The notes: a model not told the origin generated them from the letters alone. Positions 8,101 through 17,033 are shown, counted from the first letter of the stretch. The stretch is 50,007 nt of DNA from an uncultured Prolixibacteraceae bacterium (GCA_913063265.1 CAJXZG010000031.1:1-50007); one strand, 5' to 3'. Numbers and translations: made by a program.

Positions 8101-8126
8101 AGGTCTCTGCAAAGAGGCCTTTTTTT
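8101..8126 (+). terminator. rplS intrinsic terminator
   Basis: AGGTCTCT (8101-8108) pairs with AGAGGCCT (8113-8120) around a GCAA tetraloop, with one U-G wobble. A run of seven T follows. Confidence 0.85.
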
Positions 8127-8164
8127 ATGCAAAGAATATTGTTATGTATTTGCATTAAAAACAA

Positions 8165-8217
8165 AAAGAACCGTTTTGTATTTCATCTGGAATAACAAAA
8201 CGGTTCTTTCTTTTTTG
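8165..8217. terminator. Bidirectional terminator between rplS and recN
   Basis: A perfect 15-bp stem (AAAGAACCGTTTTGT at 8165-8179 with its complement at 8195-8209) has A-rich sequence on the left and a T-run on the right. It can stop transcripts from both sides and sits between the convergent rplS and recN operons. Confidence 0.7.
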
Positions 8218-8230
8218 ATTTCAGAAAATA

Positions 8231-8272
8231 GGATGTCATCTTTTCCTTTTTACCTGAATAAAGATTATATCC
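8231..8272. repeat. Dispersed palindromic repeat, degenerate copy 2
   Basis: The left arm GGATGTCATCTTTT is identical to copy 1 at 5573. The right arm AAAGATTATATCC matches the expected complement at 11 of 13 positions, and the arms are separated by a longer spacer. It looks like a decayed member of the same family. Confidence 0.45.
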
Positions 8273-8283
8273 CTCCTCTTCCA

Positions 8284-8308
8284 ACTTCGAGCTTCTGACT
8301 TCGAGCTT
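8284..8308. repeat. Direct repeat of ACTTCGAGCTT
   Basis: Two identical 11-mers (8284-8294 and 8298-8308) with a period of 14 lie immediately downstream of the recN stop codon. No function is evident. Confidence 0.5.
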
Positions 8309-8311
8309 TCT

Positions 8312-9967
8312 TCACCCCTTTAAAAGTTCCTGGGCGGTTTTTAATGTAGATTCCGAATAATTGTCACCACCTACCATTTTTGCAAGTTCAACAATCCTTT
8401 CATCAGCATTCAAATGCTTTATTGAAGTAAAAGTTTTTCCTTTTTCCTCGTATTTATAAACCATAAAATGAGCATCGCCTTTGGCAGCAATTTGAGGTAA
8501 ATGTGTGATATTTACAATTTGAGTGGAATCAGAAAACGATTTAATAATATTCCCCATTTTTAAGGCAATCTCCCCCGACACTCCTGAATCTATTTCATCA
8601 AAGATTACTGTTGGCAGAGCTTTTGATTGGCGTAGCAGATTTTTTATTGCCAGCATCAATCGTGACATTTCACCCCCGGATGCTACTTTAGAGATTTCTG
8701 AAGGTTCTGAATCAGAATTGGCTGTAAAAAGAAATGATACTGCATCTTTGCCATTTTCATTAAAATCAGAGATTTCTTCATGAACAACTTTTAGTTTTGA
8801 TTTGCCCATTCCCAAAGATTTTAAATCTGAAATTACTACAGATTCAATCCGGGCAAACGATTTTTTTCTGATTTTTCTTAATTCGCCAGCTTTATTTTCA
8901 AGTTGAGAAATAATATTATTAAGCTCCTTTTCCAACAACTGTATTTGATCTTCGTAACCTGCAACCTGATTAATTTTTTCATCAAAAGAATACTGCAAAT
9001 CCAGTAATTCTTTTACTGAACCAAGATGGTGTTTTTGCTGTAAACTATAGATCAGGTTTAACCTGTCATTGATAAAATCCAGCTTTTCAGGATCATGTTC
9101 AATTTCATCTGATAGCTTTTCGCTCTCTTCCAGTATATCTTTTATTTCAAGCAAACTACTTTGCAAGCGTTCGTTTAACTCCGGTATCTCAGCTACATAA
9201 TCCCTTATATTATCAAGTCTTTTGTAGGCTTCACGTAAGTTCTGAATCACAGAAAACTGTTCATCGTCAAGCAAGTGCTGAAATTCTGAAATAGTACTCT
9301 TAATTTCTTCTGCATGACTTAACTTTTCCAGTTGACTTTCAAGTTCTTCCTGCTCGTTTTCCTGAAGTTTTGCTTCATATAACTGGTTAAACTGAAATTG
9401 CCAATAATCAAGATCGGACTGTTCTTTTTCGCTTTTAGCCTTTATATTCTTTAATTCCTTTTGTAAGTCGATGTATTGATTATATAATTTTCGATACTGA
9501 ACTAAAATTTTAAAAGCATTTGAAACCGTATCTACCAAATCGAGCTGAAACCTGCGACTGCTTAGATTCAGATTTTGATGCTGAGAATGAATATCAATTA
9601 ACTTCAATCCTAACTCACGCAATGTTTTCAGATTTACGGGTGTATCATTAACAAATGCCCTTGATTTACCTGATACAGTAATCTCTCTGCGTAAGAATGT
9701 GGTATGCTCATAATCAAGATCATTCTCCTCAAAAAACAATTGAATCCGGTAATTTTTGATTTCAAAAACACCTTCGACAATACATTTCTTCGATTTGTCT
9801 TTTAAAATTGATAAATCTGCACGATTTCCCAGAATCAAACCTAAGGCTCCCAATATTATTGATTTCCCTGCGCCTGTTTCACCGGTAACAGAATTAAGTT
9901 TCGGGTGAAAATCTATCGCCAGGTTATCGATTAAAGCATAATTTGAAATGGTAAGTTTGGCCAGCAT
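8312..9967 (-). CDS. recN: DNA repair protein RecN
   Basis: This 551-residue SMC-like ATPase acts early in double-strand break repair. Walker A (GETGAGKS) is at residues 29-36. Two central coiled-coil arms cover roughly residues 150-370. The C-terminal head carries the ABC signature region (VASGGEMSRLMLAIK) and Walker B (TVIFDEIDSGVSG), followed by THLPQIAAKGD. Length matches the family. It is the last gene of the operon bamD-rpoZ-coaBC-DUF4835-recN, starting 6 nt after the preceding stop. A bidirectional terminator lies downstream. Confidence 0.96.
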   Translation of the reverse strand: MLAKLTISNYALIDNLAIDFHPKLNSVTGETGAGKSIILGALGLILGNRADLSILKDKSKKCIVEGVFEIKNYRIQLFFEENDLDYEHTTFLRREITVSGKSRAFVNDTPVNLKTLRELGLKLIDIHSQHQNLNLSSRRFQLDLVDTVSNAFKILVQYRKLYNQYIDLQKELKNIKAKSEKEQSDLDYWQFQFNQLYEAKLQENEQEELESQLEKLSHAEEIKSTISEFQHLLDDEQFSVIQNLREAYKRLDNIRDYVAEIPELNERLQSSLLEIKDILEESEKLSDEIEHDPEKLDFINDRLNLIYSLQQKHHLGSVKELLDLQYSFDEKINQVAGYEDQIQLLEKELNNIISQLENKAGELRKIRKKSFARIESVVISDLKSLGMGKSKLKVVHEEISDFNENGKDAVSFLFTANSDSEPSEISKVASGGEMSRLMLAIKNLLRQSKALPTVIFDEIDSGVSGEIALKMGNIIKSFSDSTQIVNITHLPQIAAKGDAHFMVYKYEEKGKTFTSIKHLNADERIVELAKMVGGDNYSESTLKTAQELLKG

Positions 9968-9973
9968 GATTTT

Positions 9974-10879
9974 TTACAACTCTTCTGATTCTTCTATTTT
10001 GGCATATTTATTTCCATTTGAAGGATCGATTTCATTTAAAATTGTCACCACCCGGTTACGTTCGTCCGGGTACGATTTTGAAAATACTTTAACCAGCTCA
10101 TCAGCCTTGGCGTCAAAAAACATTTGCAAAATATAGGTAGAAGGCTTTCTTCTGAATACTTTCTGCAGATCGCGTAAAGATGTTGCTATGGTAGCTCTAC
10201 CCTCTTCAGCCCTTTGTGACATCATATCTAAACCATGCCTGTGATAATTGTACATACACTTCCTAAAATCCGAGTACGACCTGTTTAGAATATTCTCAAC
10301 AAGCCAATAACGGTTTCTTTCGCTTTCAAAAGATTTCCATCCTTTTGCCGGAGAATTTTGTGAATTATTTACAATTGCCTCTGCTTTATCGAAAAACGGA
10401 GTTCCACCCTCCAGTGAAAAAGAATCATAACTGTAGCCTAAAATGATGTATGCATAATATGCCAGAATATTTGTAAGATTATCGCGGTTAGATGTTTCGT
10501 TAAATTCAAGTGGCTGAAATTCAACATACTGGCAACGAAAATCATTATCCTTTATATTCAGCAGAGTAGTTTCATAACCTGAGTCAAACACAGGTCGTGT
10601 TAATTGTACCTGGATTGATCCACGAAATTCATCAGCAGAAATCTGTTCGTCAAGAACGATTAAAATATTACATTTTAGTTTTTCATCATAGCTGTATACA
10701 TGGTCAGTCCATTTTCTGGTATTCATAAACTCATAAATATCAGATTGCATGGTTCTGAATAAGTTCTGATTTGCACCCTGAATTTTCTGGTGAGAAATAG
10801 ATACATTACAACGAAGCTCTTGTGAATATGACCCACCAGAGACAAACAAAATAAGTATGATTAGCCAAAAATACTTCAT
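9974..10879 (-). CDS. DUF4835 family protein, exported, function unknown
   Basis: This 301-residue protein has an N-terminal signal peptide (MKYFWLIILILFVSGGSYSQ), so it is exported to the periplasm or cell envelope. It is recognised as DUF4835 by its position between coaBC and recN, a conserved arrangement in Bacteroidota, and by its overall pattern (ELRCNVSISHQKIQG near the mature N-terminus, YYAYIILGYSYDSFS in the middle, and a polar C-terminus with DERNRVVTILNEIDPSN). I see no catalytic motif, lipobox or further membrane segment. No function is claimed; operon membership with bamD might hint at an envelope role, but recN and coaBC are equally close. Confidence 0.75.
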   Translation of the reverse strand: MKYFWLIILILFVSGGSYSQELRCNVSISHQKIQGANQNLFRTMQSDIYEFMNTRKWTDHVYSYDEKLKCNILIVLDEQISADEFRGSIQVQLTRPVFDSGYETTLLNIKDNDFRCQYVEFQPLEFNETSNRDNLTNILAYYAYIILGYSYDSFSLEGGTPFFDKAEAIVNNSQNSPAKGWKSFESERNRYWLVENILNRSYSDFRKCMYNYHRHGLDMMSQRAEEGRATIATSLRDLQKVFRRKPSTYILQMFFDAKADELVKVFSKSYPDERNRVVTILNEIDPSNGNKYAKIEESEEL

Positions 10880-10932
10880 AAATACCCTAATATTTGAATT
10901 TATAAAAGTAAAAAAATTAAAGATTGAAGCTG

Positions 10933-12141
10933 TTATTCTAAAATTGATTTAATTTTATTTACAATATCAACGGCCACTTCTTTCTTACTTTTTAACTCAA
11001 AATTCTGTTGATTATTGTTTTTATCAATGATCGTTATTTTATTGGTATCCACCTCAAAACCTGCACCCTTTTCATTTAACGAATTTAATACAACAAAATC
11101 GAGATTCTTTTTTACCAGTTTTAATTCAGCATTCCGGATTTCATCGTTTGTTTCCAGAGCGAATCCCACTAAAATCTGTCCCGGTTGCTTTGCTTCGCCC
11201 AATGATTTTGCGATATCCTTTGTAGGTTTTAATTCAAGATTCCAGTTTTCCTTTCCTCTTTTGGTTTTCATTTGCTCAACAAAAGCGGGAGTAAAATCGG
11301 CTACAGCTGCAGTTAATATTGCCCCGTCTGTATCTGGAAATTTTTCCAAACATTCCTGATACATTTCACCGGCTGATTTAACCTTAACAACTGTGATTTT
11401 CTTTTTTAAGGTTGTAAGATTTACAGGCCCTGAAACAAGAACAACTTCTGCTCCCCTGTCGGCCAGATTCTCAGCAATGGCATATCCCATTTTTCCTGAG
11501 GAATAATTTCCAATAAACCTGACGGGATCAATCTTTTCGTGAGTTGGTCCGGCATTAACCAAAAACTTTTTTCCTTTCAGGTCACCATTTTCACCGAAAT
11601 GTTCGATTACAATTTCTACAATATTTTCCGGTTCTTCCATTCGTCCCTTGCCCGATAAACCACTGGCTAATTCACCTTCAGCGGGCTCAATAATTTTATT
11701 GCCATAAGATTCAAGTACTGTAAGGTTTTTATGTGTTGAAGGATGAGCAAACATATCCAAATCCATAGCCGGAGCTATTAACACCGGACATTTTACAGAC
11801 ATATAAGTTGTAACCAGCATATTGTCTGCCTGGCCGTTTGCCATTTTTGAAATGGTGGACGCTGTTGCAGGTGCTACCAACATAATATCTGCCCATAATC
11901 CCAAATCTACATGGCTGTTCCATGTGCCGTCGTTAGCACCAAAAAACTCACTAACCACTGGTTTATTTGACAACGCAGATAAAGTTACAGGGGTTATAAA
12001 CTGTTTTCCCGCTTCCGTAATTACAACCTGTACCTCAGCACCTTCTTTTACTAATAAACGCAAAAGCACAGCCGCTTTATAAGCAGCTATGCTTCCGGTT
12101 ATTCCTAAAATTATTTTTTTACCTTCAAGCCTCATAGGCAT
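10933..12141 (-). CDS. coaBC: Bifunctional phosphopantothenoylcysteine decarboxylase / phosphopantothenate-cysteine ligase
   Basis: This 402-residue bifunctional enzyme carries out two consecutive steps of coenzyme A synthesis. The N-terminal flavoprotein CoaC domain (about 1-185) shows GITGSIAAYKAA, the SNKPV segment and APAMDLDMFAHPS. The C-terminal CoaB domain (about 190-400) shows LVNAGPTHEKIDPVRFIGNYSS split over its nucleotide loop, GKMGYAIAE, and AAVADFTPA. Length is normal for the fusion. The start may be the first or second Met (MPMRLEGKK); the second is equally plausible. It follows rpoZ by 5 nt in the bamD operon. Confidence 0.95.
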   Translation of the reverse strand: MPMRLEGKKIILGITGSIAAYKAAVLLRLLVKEGAEVQVVITEAGKQFITPVTLSALSNKPVVSEFFGANDGTWNSHVDLGLWADIMLVAPATASTISKMANGQADNMLVTTYMSVKCPVLIAPAMDLDMFAHPSTHKNLTVLESYGNKIIEPAEGELASGLSGKGRMEEPENIVEIVIEHFGENGDLKGKKFLVNAGPTHEKIDPVRFIGNYSSGKMGYAIAENLADRGAEVVLVSGPVNLTTLKKKITVVKVKSAGEMYQECLEKFPDTDGAILTAAVADFTPAFVEQMKTKRGKENWNLELKPTKDIAKSLGEAKQPGQILVGFALETNDEIRNAELKLVKKNLDFVVLNSLNEKGAGFEVDTNKITIIDKNNNQQNFELKSKKEVAVDIVNKIKSILE

Positions 12142-12146
12142 TGAAT

Positions 12147-12482
12147 TTATAGTTTTGGCTTGTTTTCCCTGCTTGGATTTCTGTGGTAAATTTCAGTATT
12201 TTTTAATTCTTCAAATGCAATTAACGTTGGCTTTGGCATTCTTTCGTAAAATTTTGAAATCTCAATTTGTTCGCGGTTTTCAAAAATTTCTTCGAGGTTA
12301 TCACTGTAAGAGGCAAACTCCTGTAACTTCTGATTTAATTCTTCTTTTAATTCAGAGGAAATTTGATTTGCTCTTTTAGCCAATATCATCACAGTTTCGT
12401 AGATGTTACCGGTTTCCTGTGTCAGCAATTCCAAATCACGTGAAATTGTAGTATTTGCAGCTTTTGTTTTTTTGTAATCCAT
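12147..12482 (-). CDS. rpoZ: DNA-directed RNA polymerase subunit omega (RpoZ/RPB6-like)
   Basis: This 111-residue Bacteroidota-type omega subunit helps assemble and stabilise RNA polymerase. The core GNIYETVMILAKRANQIS corresponds to the conserved omega helix-turn region, followed by an extended charged tail and FYERMPKPTLIAFEEL, which is typical of the phylum's version. Length agrees with Bacteroidota homologues. It starts 1 nt after the bamD stop, and coaBC follows directly. The bamD-rpoZ-coaBC order is conserved in the phylum, which supports the assignment of this short protein. Confidence 0.88.
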   Translation of the reverse strand: MDYKKTKAANTTISRDLELLTQETGNIYETVMILAKRANQISSELKEELNQKLQEFASYSDNLEEIFENREQIEISKFYERMPKPTLIAFEELKNTEIYHRNPSRENKPKL

Positions 12483-12483
12483 A

Positions 12484-13311
12484 TTAATTAATAATTGTAT
12501 CGTCGTTATAATAATTTAACATTTCAGAGGTAACTTTGTGAAATTTCTCAGCATCCTTTCTGTGTTTACTTTCCGGAAATTCATCAATAAAACTAAAATA
12601 TTCATCAAGAGCGCTCGATAAACGTTCCTGTCTTTTATCAAATATACTTCCAATAGCCAGTAGATATTTCGATTCGAGCAACATAAACATTAACTCTTCT
12701 CTGTATTTCGAGTCAGGGTATTCATTTAAGCAGTTGGTTAAAGCTATAACAGCAGCTTTATAATTTTCAAAATCGTAATACAATTTAGCACTTAAATATG
12801 CTTTGTACACCAATTTATCATTTAATTCATCTATTAAACTATTGGCATCCTCAACCATATCGTTGTAAGGATATAAATTAACATACAACTGTAAAGCATC
12901 AATTGCTTCCTGGGTAACACTCTGATCCAGGCGGGCTTTTGGAGACAACAAATACGAACAATACCCATCCATAAAATAAGACTCCTCAGCATATTCACTC
13001 ATCGGAAACTCCTTAATAATCGACCTGAAATAGTGACCCGCCATTAAATAATCTTTTTGTCCAACAAGGCTTTTGGCATAATAATAATAAATCTTGTCGG
13101 CCCGGTTGGTTCCCCGGTAAATATTTACGAGCTCTTTTAAGAGAGTTCCTGAACGCACATATTCACCTTCCTCGTAATATTCAATGGCTTTTTTGTATTT
13201 ATATTCGTAATCGGTACTTTTTACAATTTTATTGTAGCTACTGCATGAACTCAATACAATTGAAACAAAAAGAACCAAAAACGTGTAAAAAATTCTGGTT
13301 TTCTTAAACAT
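12484..13311 (-). CDS. bamD: Outer membrane assembly lipoprotein BamD
   Basis: This 275-residue lipoprotein component of the BAM complex supports insertion of beta-barrel proteins into the outer membrane. The signal peptide ends in a lipobox, with the Cys in VLSSCSSYNK at about residue 23. The body consists of TPR-like helical repeats, visible as YKKAIEYYEEGEYVRSGTLL, KDYLMAGHYFRSIIKEFP, the SPKARLDQSV segment (a BamD hallmark) and FENYKAAVIALTNCLNEYP. Length is typical. It is the first gene of the operon, and a -7 element abuts its start codon, so its mRNA may have almost no leader. Confidence 0.92.
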   Translation of the reverse strand: MFKKTRIFYTFLVLFVSIVLSSCSSYNKIVKSTDYEYKYKKAIEYYEEGEYVRSGTLLKELVNIYRGTNRADKIYYYYAKSLVGQKDYLMAGHYFRSIIKEFPMSEYAEESYFMDGYCSYLLSPKARLDQSVTQEAIDALQLYVNLYPYNDMVEDANSLIDELNDKLVYKAYLSAKLYYDFENYKAAVIALTNCLNEYPDSKYREELMFMLLESKYLLAIGSIFDKRQERLSSALDEYFSFIDEFPESKHRKDAEKFHKVTSEMLNYYNDDTIIN

Positions 13312-13315
13312 GGCG

Positions 13316-13323
13316 CAAAAATA
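13316..13323 (-). promoter_or_regulatory. -7 promoter element abutting the bamD start
   Basis: TATTTTTG on the minus strand ends only 4 nt before the bamD ATG (13309-13311). Transcription would start at or within a few nucleotides of the ATG. A -33 element is weak at best. Confidence 0.5.
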
Positions 13324-13499
13324 TACTTTTTTTAAATACCTGAAACCTTTTAACAGGTTAATTTTAAACGTAATTTATTAATAATTGTTTTCTGTAGCTT
13401 ATTCATTTTTAGTTTTATACGACTAGCGTAGTAAAGAAAAGGAGGTAAAAATAGAAATGATTTTCAGAGTAAAACCATTTGTTAGAAAAAATTAACTCA

Positions 13500-13530
13500 T
13501 TTGCCTGAAATTTAAAAAAGTTTACTTTTG
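13500..13530 (+). promoter_or_regulatory. Promoter of the alpha-oxoamine synthase gene
   Basis: TTTG at 13500-13503 and TACTTTTG at 13523-13530 are separated by 19 nt, a complete -33/-7 pair. The start codon at 13560 lies 29 nt downstream. Confidence 0.7.
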
Positions 13531-13559
13531 CAGGGTTATAAATTATTAAAATATACAAC

Positions 13560-14822
13560 GTGGATATATTTGCAAAATTCAGAAACAATAAGGGTGATAT
13601 TGGCAAATGGATGGACCAGATTCATGGTTACTTTGCATTTCCTAAACTTGAAGGTGAAATCAATGCCAGAATGAAATTTCGTGGCAAGGAAGTTTTAACC
13701 TGGAGTTTGAACAACTACCTTGGTCTGGGAAACCATCCAGAAGTAAGAAAAGCAGATGCTGAGGCTGCTGAACAATACGGTATGGCCTATCCAATGGGAG
13801 CCCGTATGATGTCGGGACAAACAGCAAAACATGAGCAACTGGAGCGTGAACTGGCAGCTTTTGTTAGTAAACCGGATGCTTTCCTTTTAAACTACGGATA
13901 CCAGGGAATGGTTTCAGCAATTGATACCCTTGCAAGCCGTAATGATGTAATTGTTTATGATTCAGAATCGCATGCATGTATCATGGATGGCGTTTTTCTT
14001 CATAAAGCAAAGGGAGGGAAAAGTTTTGTATACCAACATAACGATATTGAAAAGTGTCGTAAGATGTTGGGTTTTGCAACCAAACGTGCCAAAGAAACCG
14101 GAGGCGGTATTTTGGTAATTACCGAAGGTGTATTTGGAATGACAGGTCAGGTTGGTAAACTGGATGAAATAGTAGCTCTGAAAAAGGAATTCGAGTTCCG
14201 TTTGTTTGTTGACGATGCACATGGTTTTGGGACGATGGGGCCTACAGGTGCAGGTGCAGGTGAACACTTTGGGGTTCAGGATGGAATCGACCTTTACTTT
14301 GGAACTTTTGCAAAAGCAATGGCCGGAATAGGTGGATTTATTGCATGTGAAACAGATATTTGCTATATCCTCAGATACAATATGCGTTCGCAAACCTTTG
14401 CAAAATCGCTGCCGATGACCATGACTATTGGAGCATTAAAACGTTTGGATATGATTCGGACTATGCCGGAATTGCGCGAAAAACTCTGGACCGTTGTAAA
14501 TGCACTTCAAAGCGGACTAAAAGAAGCAGGTTTCGACTTGGGAAAAACCAATACCCAGGTTACTCCCGTTTATATGAAAGGTGGTGAAGAAGAAGCAACA
14601 CATATGATTTATGACCTTAGGGAAAACTATGGTATTTTTTGTTCGATGGTGGTTTACCCTGTTATTCCAAAAGGAGAAATCCTGCTGAGGCTAATTCCTA
14701 CAGCAATGCATACTTTGGAAGATGTGGAAATTACATTGGCTGCATTTAAAGAAACCCATAAAAAATTGGTTGCAGGTGAATATAAATCGAACGAGGTTGC
14801 AAAAGTTGAAGTTGATAAATAA
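13560..14822 (+). CDS. Alpha-oxoamine synthase family PLP enzyme (serine palmitoyltransferase-like)
   Basis: This 420-residue fold-type I PLP enzyme condenses an amino acid with an acyl-CoA or acyl-ACP. His138 (SESHACIMDG) stacks on PLP, Asp219 and His221 lie in VDDAHGFGTMG, and Lys252 in TFAKAMAG forms the aldimine. The form with PKLEGEINARM, LTWSLNNYLGLGNHPE and YPMGARMMSGQT is the one common in Bacteroidota and annotated as serine palmitoyltransferase-like. It probably makes the long-chain base of sphingolipids, or of sulfonolipids (capnine) if cysteate is the donor. 8-Amino-7-oxononanoate synthase or glycine acetyltransferase activity is less likely, as no biotin or threonine genes are nearby. 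The start is GTG at 13560, and the gene is monocistronic with its own promoter and terminator. Confidence 0.85.
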   Translation: MDIFAKFRNNKGDIGKWMDQIHGYFAFPKLEGEINARMKFRGKEVLTWSLNNYLGLGNHPEVRKADAEAAEQYGMAYPMGARMMSGQTAKHEQLERELAAFVSKPDAFLLNYGYQGMVSAIDTLASRNDVIVYDSESHACIMDGVFLHKAKGGKSFVYQHNDIEKCRKMLGFATKRAKETGGGILVITEGVFGMTGQVGKLDEIVALKKEFEFRLFVDDAHGFGTMGPTGAGAGEHFGVQDGIDLYFGTFAKAMAGIGGFIACETDICYILRYNMRSQTFAKSLPMTMTIGALKRLDMIRTMPELREKLWTVVNALQSGLKEAGFDLGKTNTQVTPVYMKGGEEEATHMIYDLRENYGIFCSMVVYPVIPKGEILLRLIPTAMHTLEDVEITLAAFKETHKKLVAGEYKSNEVAKVEVDK

Positions 14823-14840
14823 TTGAAATTATAAGATATA

Positions 14841-14868
14841 AAAAAGGGAGCATTTAGCTCCCTTTTTT
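14841..14868. terminator. Bidirectional terminator between the oxoamine synthase and trxB
   Basis: GGGAGC (14846-14851) pairs with GCTCCC (14857-14862) around ATTTA, flanked by five A on the left and six T on the right. It serves the two convergent genes. Confidence 0.85.
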
Positions 14869-14887
14869 AGTATGTTCTATTAACTAA

Positions 14888-15886
14888 CTAAGAATGTTTC
14901 TCAGATAAATATCTTTCAGCATCAATGGCGGCCATACATCCCGAACCCGCTGCAGTTACTGCCTGCCGGTATTGATCATCCTGAACATCACCACAGGCAA
15001 AAACTCCTGCAACATTTGTTTTTGAAGTACCCGGAATCGTCTGAATGTAACCAACATCGTTAGTTTTCAGATAATCTTTAAAAATATCAGAATTTGGTTT
15101 ATGTCCGATTCCAAGGAAAAATCCATCAATCTTTATTTTTATTTCTTCTTCATTCTCTTCTCCCTTATTCTTTACCAGGGTTGCTCCTTCAACAATATTA
15201 TTATCGCCAAACAATCCTTTGGTTTGATGTTTCCAGAGAATTTCAATATTTTTTGTTTTCATTGTTCTTTCCTGCATTACTTTTGAGGCACGCAATTCAT
15301 CACGACGAACAATCAAATATACTTTTCGGCAAAGGCCTGCCAGATACATTGCTTCCTCAGTTGCAGTATCTCCACCTCCAACAACAGCCACATCTTTTCC
15401 CCTGTAAAAAAATCCGTCACAGGTAGCACATGCTGAAACTCCTCCTCCTGCATATTTTTCCTCATCAGGTAAACCCAGGTACTTCGCAGTTGCACCTGTT
15501 GCAATAATTACAGTTTCCGCTTCAATAAGTTTTGAATCATCAATCCACACCTTATGAACATCACCTGAGAAATCAACTTTGGTAGCCATTCCCCATCGAA
15601 CATCGGTACCAAAACGTTGTGCCTGCTTTTTAAGGTCTTCCATCATAACCGGACCGGTAACACCTTCAGGATAACCAGGATAGTTTTCAACTTCAGTAGT
15701 TGTTGTTAACTGTCCTCCCGGTTGAAGACCTTCGTACATAACAGGACTTAAATTTGCACGGGAAGCATAGATAGCAGCAGTATAACCTGCGGGCCCCGAA
15801 CCTATTATCAAACATTTTACACTTTCAACATCAGTAGGCTCTGTAGTTGAATTTTCGTTTTCATTTATATCAAGTGGTTTAAACAT
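14888..15886 (-). CDS. trxB: Thioredoxin reductase
   Basis: This 332-residue NADPH-dependent flavoenzyme reduces thioredoxin. The FAD dinucleotide fold starts at LIIGSGPAGYTAAIYASR, the redox pair is Cys153/Cys156 in SACATCDGFF, the NADPH-binding motif is VVGGGDTATEEAMYL, and the C-terminal FAD motif is VFACGDVQDDQYRQA. The start MFKPLDINEN at 15886 is preferred over an upstream in-frame ATG at 15940, because a consensus -7 element lies between the two and transcripts from it would not contain the upstream codon. The first 20 residues form an acidic N-terminal extension before the FAD fold. Confidence 0.95.
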   Translation of the reverse strand: MFKPLDINENENSTTEPTDVESVKCLIIGSGPAGYTAAIYASRANLSPVMYEGLQPGGQLTTTTEVENYPGYPEGVTGPVMMEDLKKQAQRFGTDVRWGMATKVDFSGDVHKVWIDDSKLIEAETVIIATGATAKYLGLPDEEKYAGGGVSACATCDGFFYRGKDVAVVGGGDTATEEAMYLAGLCRKVYLIVRRDELRASKVMQERTMKTKNIEILWKHQTKGLFGDNNIVEGATLVKNKGEENEEEIKIKIDGFFLGIGHKPNSDIFKDYLKTNDVGYIQTIPGTSKTNVAGVFACGDVQDDQYRQAVTAAGSGCMAAIDAERYLSEKHS

Positions 15887-15908
15887 AACTCTTAAAATTT
15901 TTGTTGAA

Positions 15909-15916
15909 CAAAAGTA
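15909..15916 (-). promoter_or_regulatory. -7 promoter element for trxB
   Basis: TACTTTTG on the minus strand matches TAnnTTTG, 22 nt upstream of the ATG at 15886. It decides the choice of start codon for trxB. Confidence 0.6.
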
Positions 15917-16173
15917 CAAAACATCTTCAATCTCACGCATTAAATTCTATTGATAATTATTAAGCATTAATAGACAAAACTTATATTTTTAGTCCATTTG
16001 TACCAACTTTATTTATTATCCTTTTCACTAAGTCTCGTAACTTATTGGTCTACAAATCGTAGTAAATATTTTACCTAAACAATTCTTATGTTTTGTGGTT
16101 CTTTTTATAATGTTACTTCTATCTTAAGAGGTACTTGAGTTTGCGTTCAAACAATTATCAAATATCAGAAATT

Positions 16174-17007
16174 ATGAAAAAATATGTACTTATTTTCGGG
16201 CTATCGATAGTGATTTTATCTACCCTGGCGTTTGAGATTCTAAGTAGTGGAGGTAAGTCGGGTTATACTAATTCACCCGGTGAAAACAACTGCACAAGTT
16301 GTCATTCGGGAACATTAAATTCAGGCCCGGGTTCAGTGGAAATAAAATCGGATCCATCTATGGAGAACGGATATACGCCTGGTTCTGTTTATTCAATGAC
16401 AGTTACAGTAACTCACAACGATTCGCCCAATAACGGTAAATTTGGATTCGCTCTCGAGGCGCTTTTTGATGATGGTTCCAATGGTGGTAAACTGGCTGTT
16501 AGCGATGCAGACAAAACTCAGATTCAGGTCGCCAGTATCAACGGTAATAATCGTGATAACATTATTCATACCGGCAGTGGTAATACCGGACCCAACTCAC
16601 AGGATTTTACCTTTGACTGGACCGCACCAGATACAGGGGATCAGACTGTTACCTTTTATGCAGTGGGAAATGCAGCAAACAATAATGGAAGTTCTTTTGG
16701 AGATTACATATATGCAACAACACTGGAGGTAAAGTCTACCACCACAAACATTACGGCTGATGAATTTTCAAATGAAGTAAAGGTTTTTCCAAATCCTTCA
16801 AATGGAATATTTACATTGGAAACAGGAAATTTTAAACATACATCTTTTGATTTGAATATTGTAAATACAAATGGTACAATTATTCATCAAGCGATTGTGG
16901 ACAAATCCAGTAGTCAAATCGATTTAAGGATTTACCCAAAAGGAAATTATATACTTAGGTTATCAGATCAAAACGAAATCATCACAAAAAAAATAAGTAT
17001 ACAATAG
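16174..17007 (+). CDS. Exported protein with CxxCH haem motif, choice-of-anchor V-like domain and T9SS sorting domain
   Basis: This 277-residue protein has an N-terminal signal peptide (MKKYVLIFGLSIVILSTLAF). Immediately after it, GENNCTSCHSG contains one CxxCH c-type haem attachment motif. A beta-rich domain follows (about 60-185; VYSMTVTVTHNDSPNNGKFGF and FDWTAPDTGDQTVTFYAVGN), resembling the choice-of-anchor V/reelin-like domain that commonly follows CxxCH. The last 75 residues (VFPNPSNGIF to the C-terminal TKKISIQ) are a type A sorting domain for the type IX secretion system. The protein is therefore probably cell-surface or extracellular. The start at 16174 opens the signal peptide, while an upstream in-frame TTG at 16135 would bury it. 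A strong terminator follows. The physiological role is unknown. Confidence 0.82.
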   Translation: MKKYVLIFGLSIVILSTLAFEILSSGGKSGYTNSPGENNCTSCHSGTLNSGPGSVEIKSDPSMENGYTPGSVYSMTVTVTHNDSPNNGKFGFALEALFDDGSNGGKLAVSDADKTQIQVASINGNNRDNIIHTGSGNTGPNSQDFTFDWTAPDTGDQTVTFYAVGNAANNNGSSFGDYIYATTLEVKSTTTNITADEFSNEVKVFPNPSNGIFTLETGNFKHTSFDLNIVNTNGTIIHQAIVDKSSSQIDLRIYPKGNYILRLSDQNEIITKKISIQ

Positions 17008-17033
17008 CAGAAAGTTATAAGCAGAGACATATA

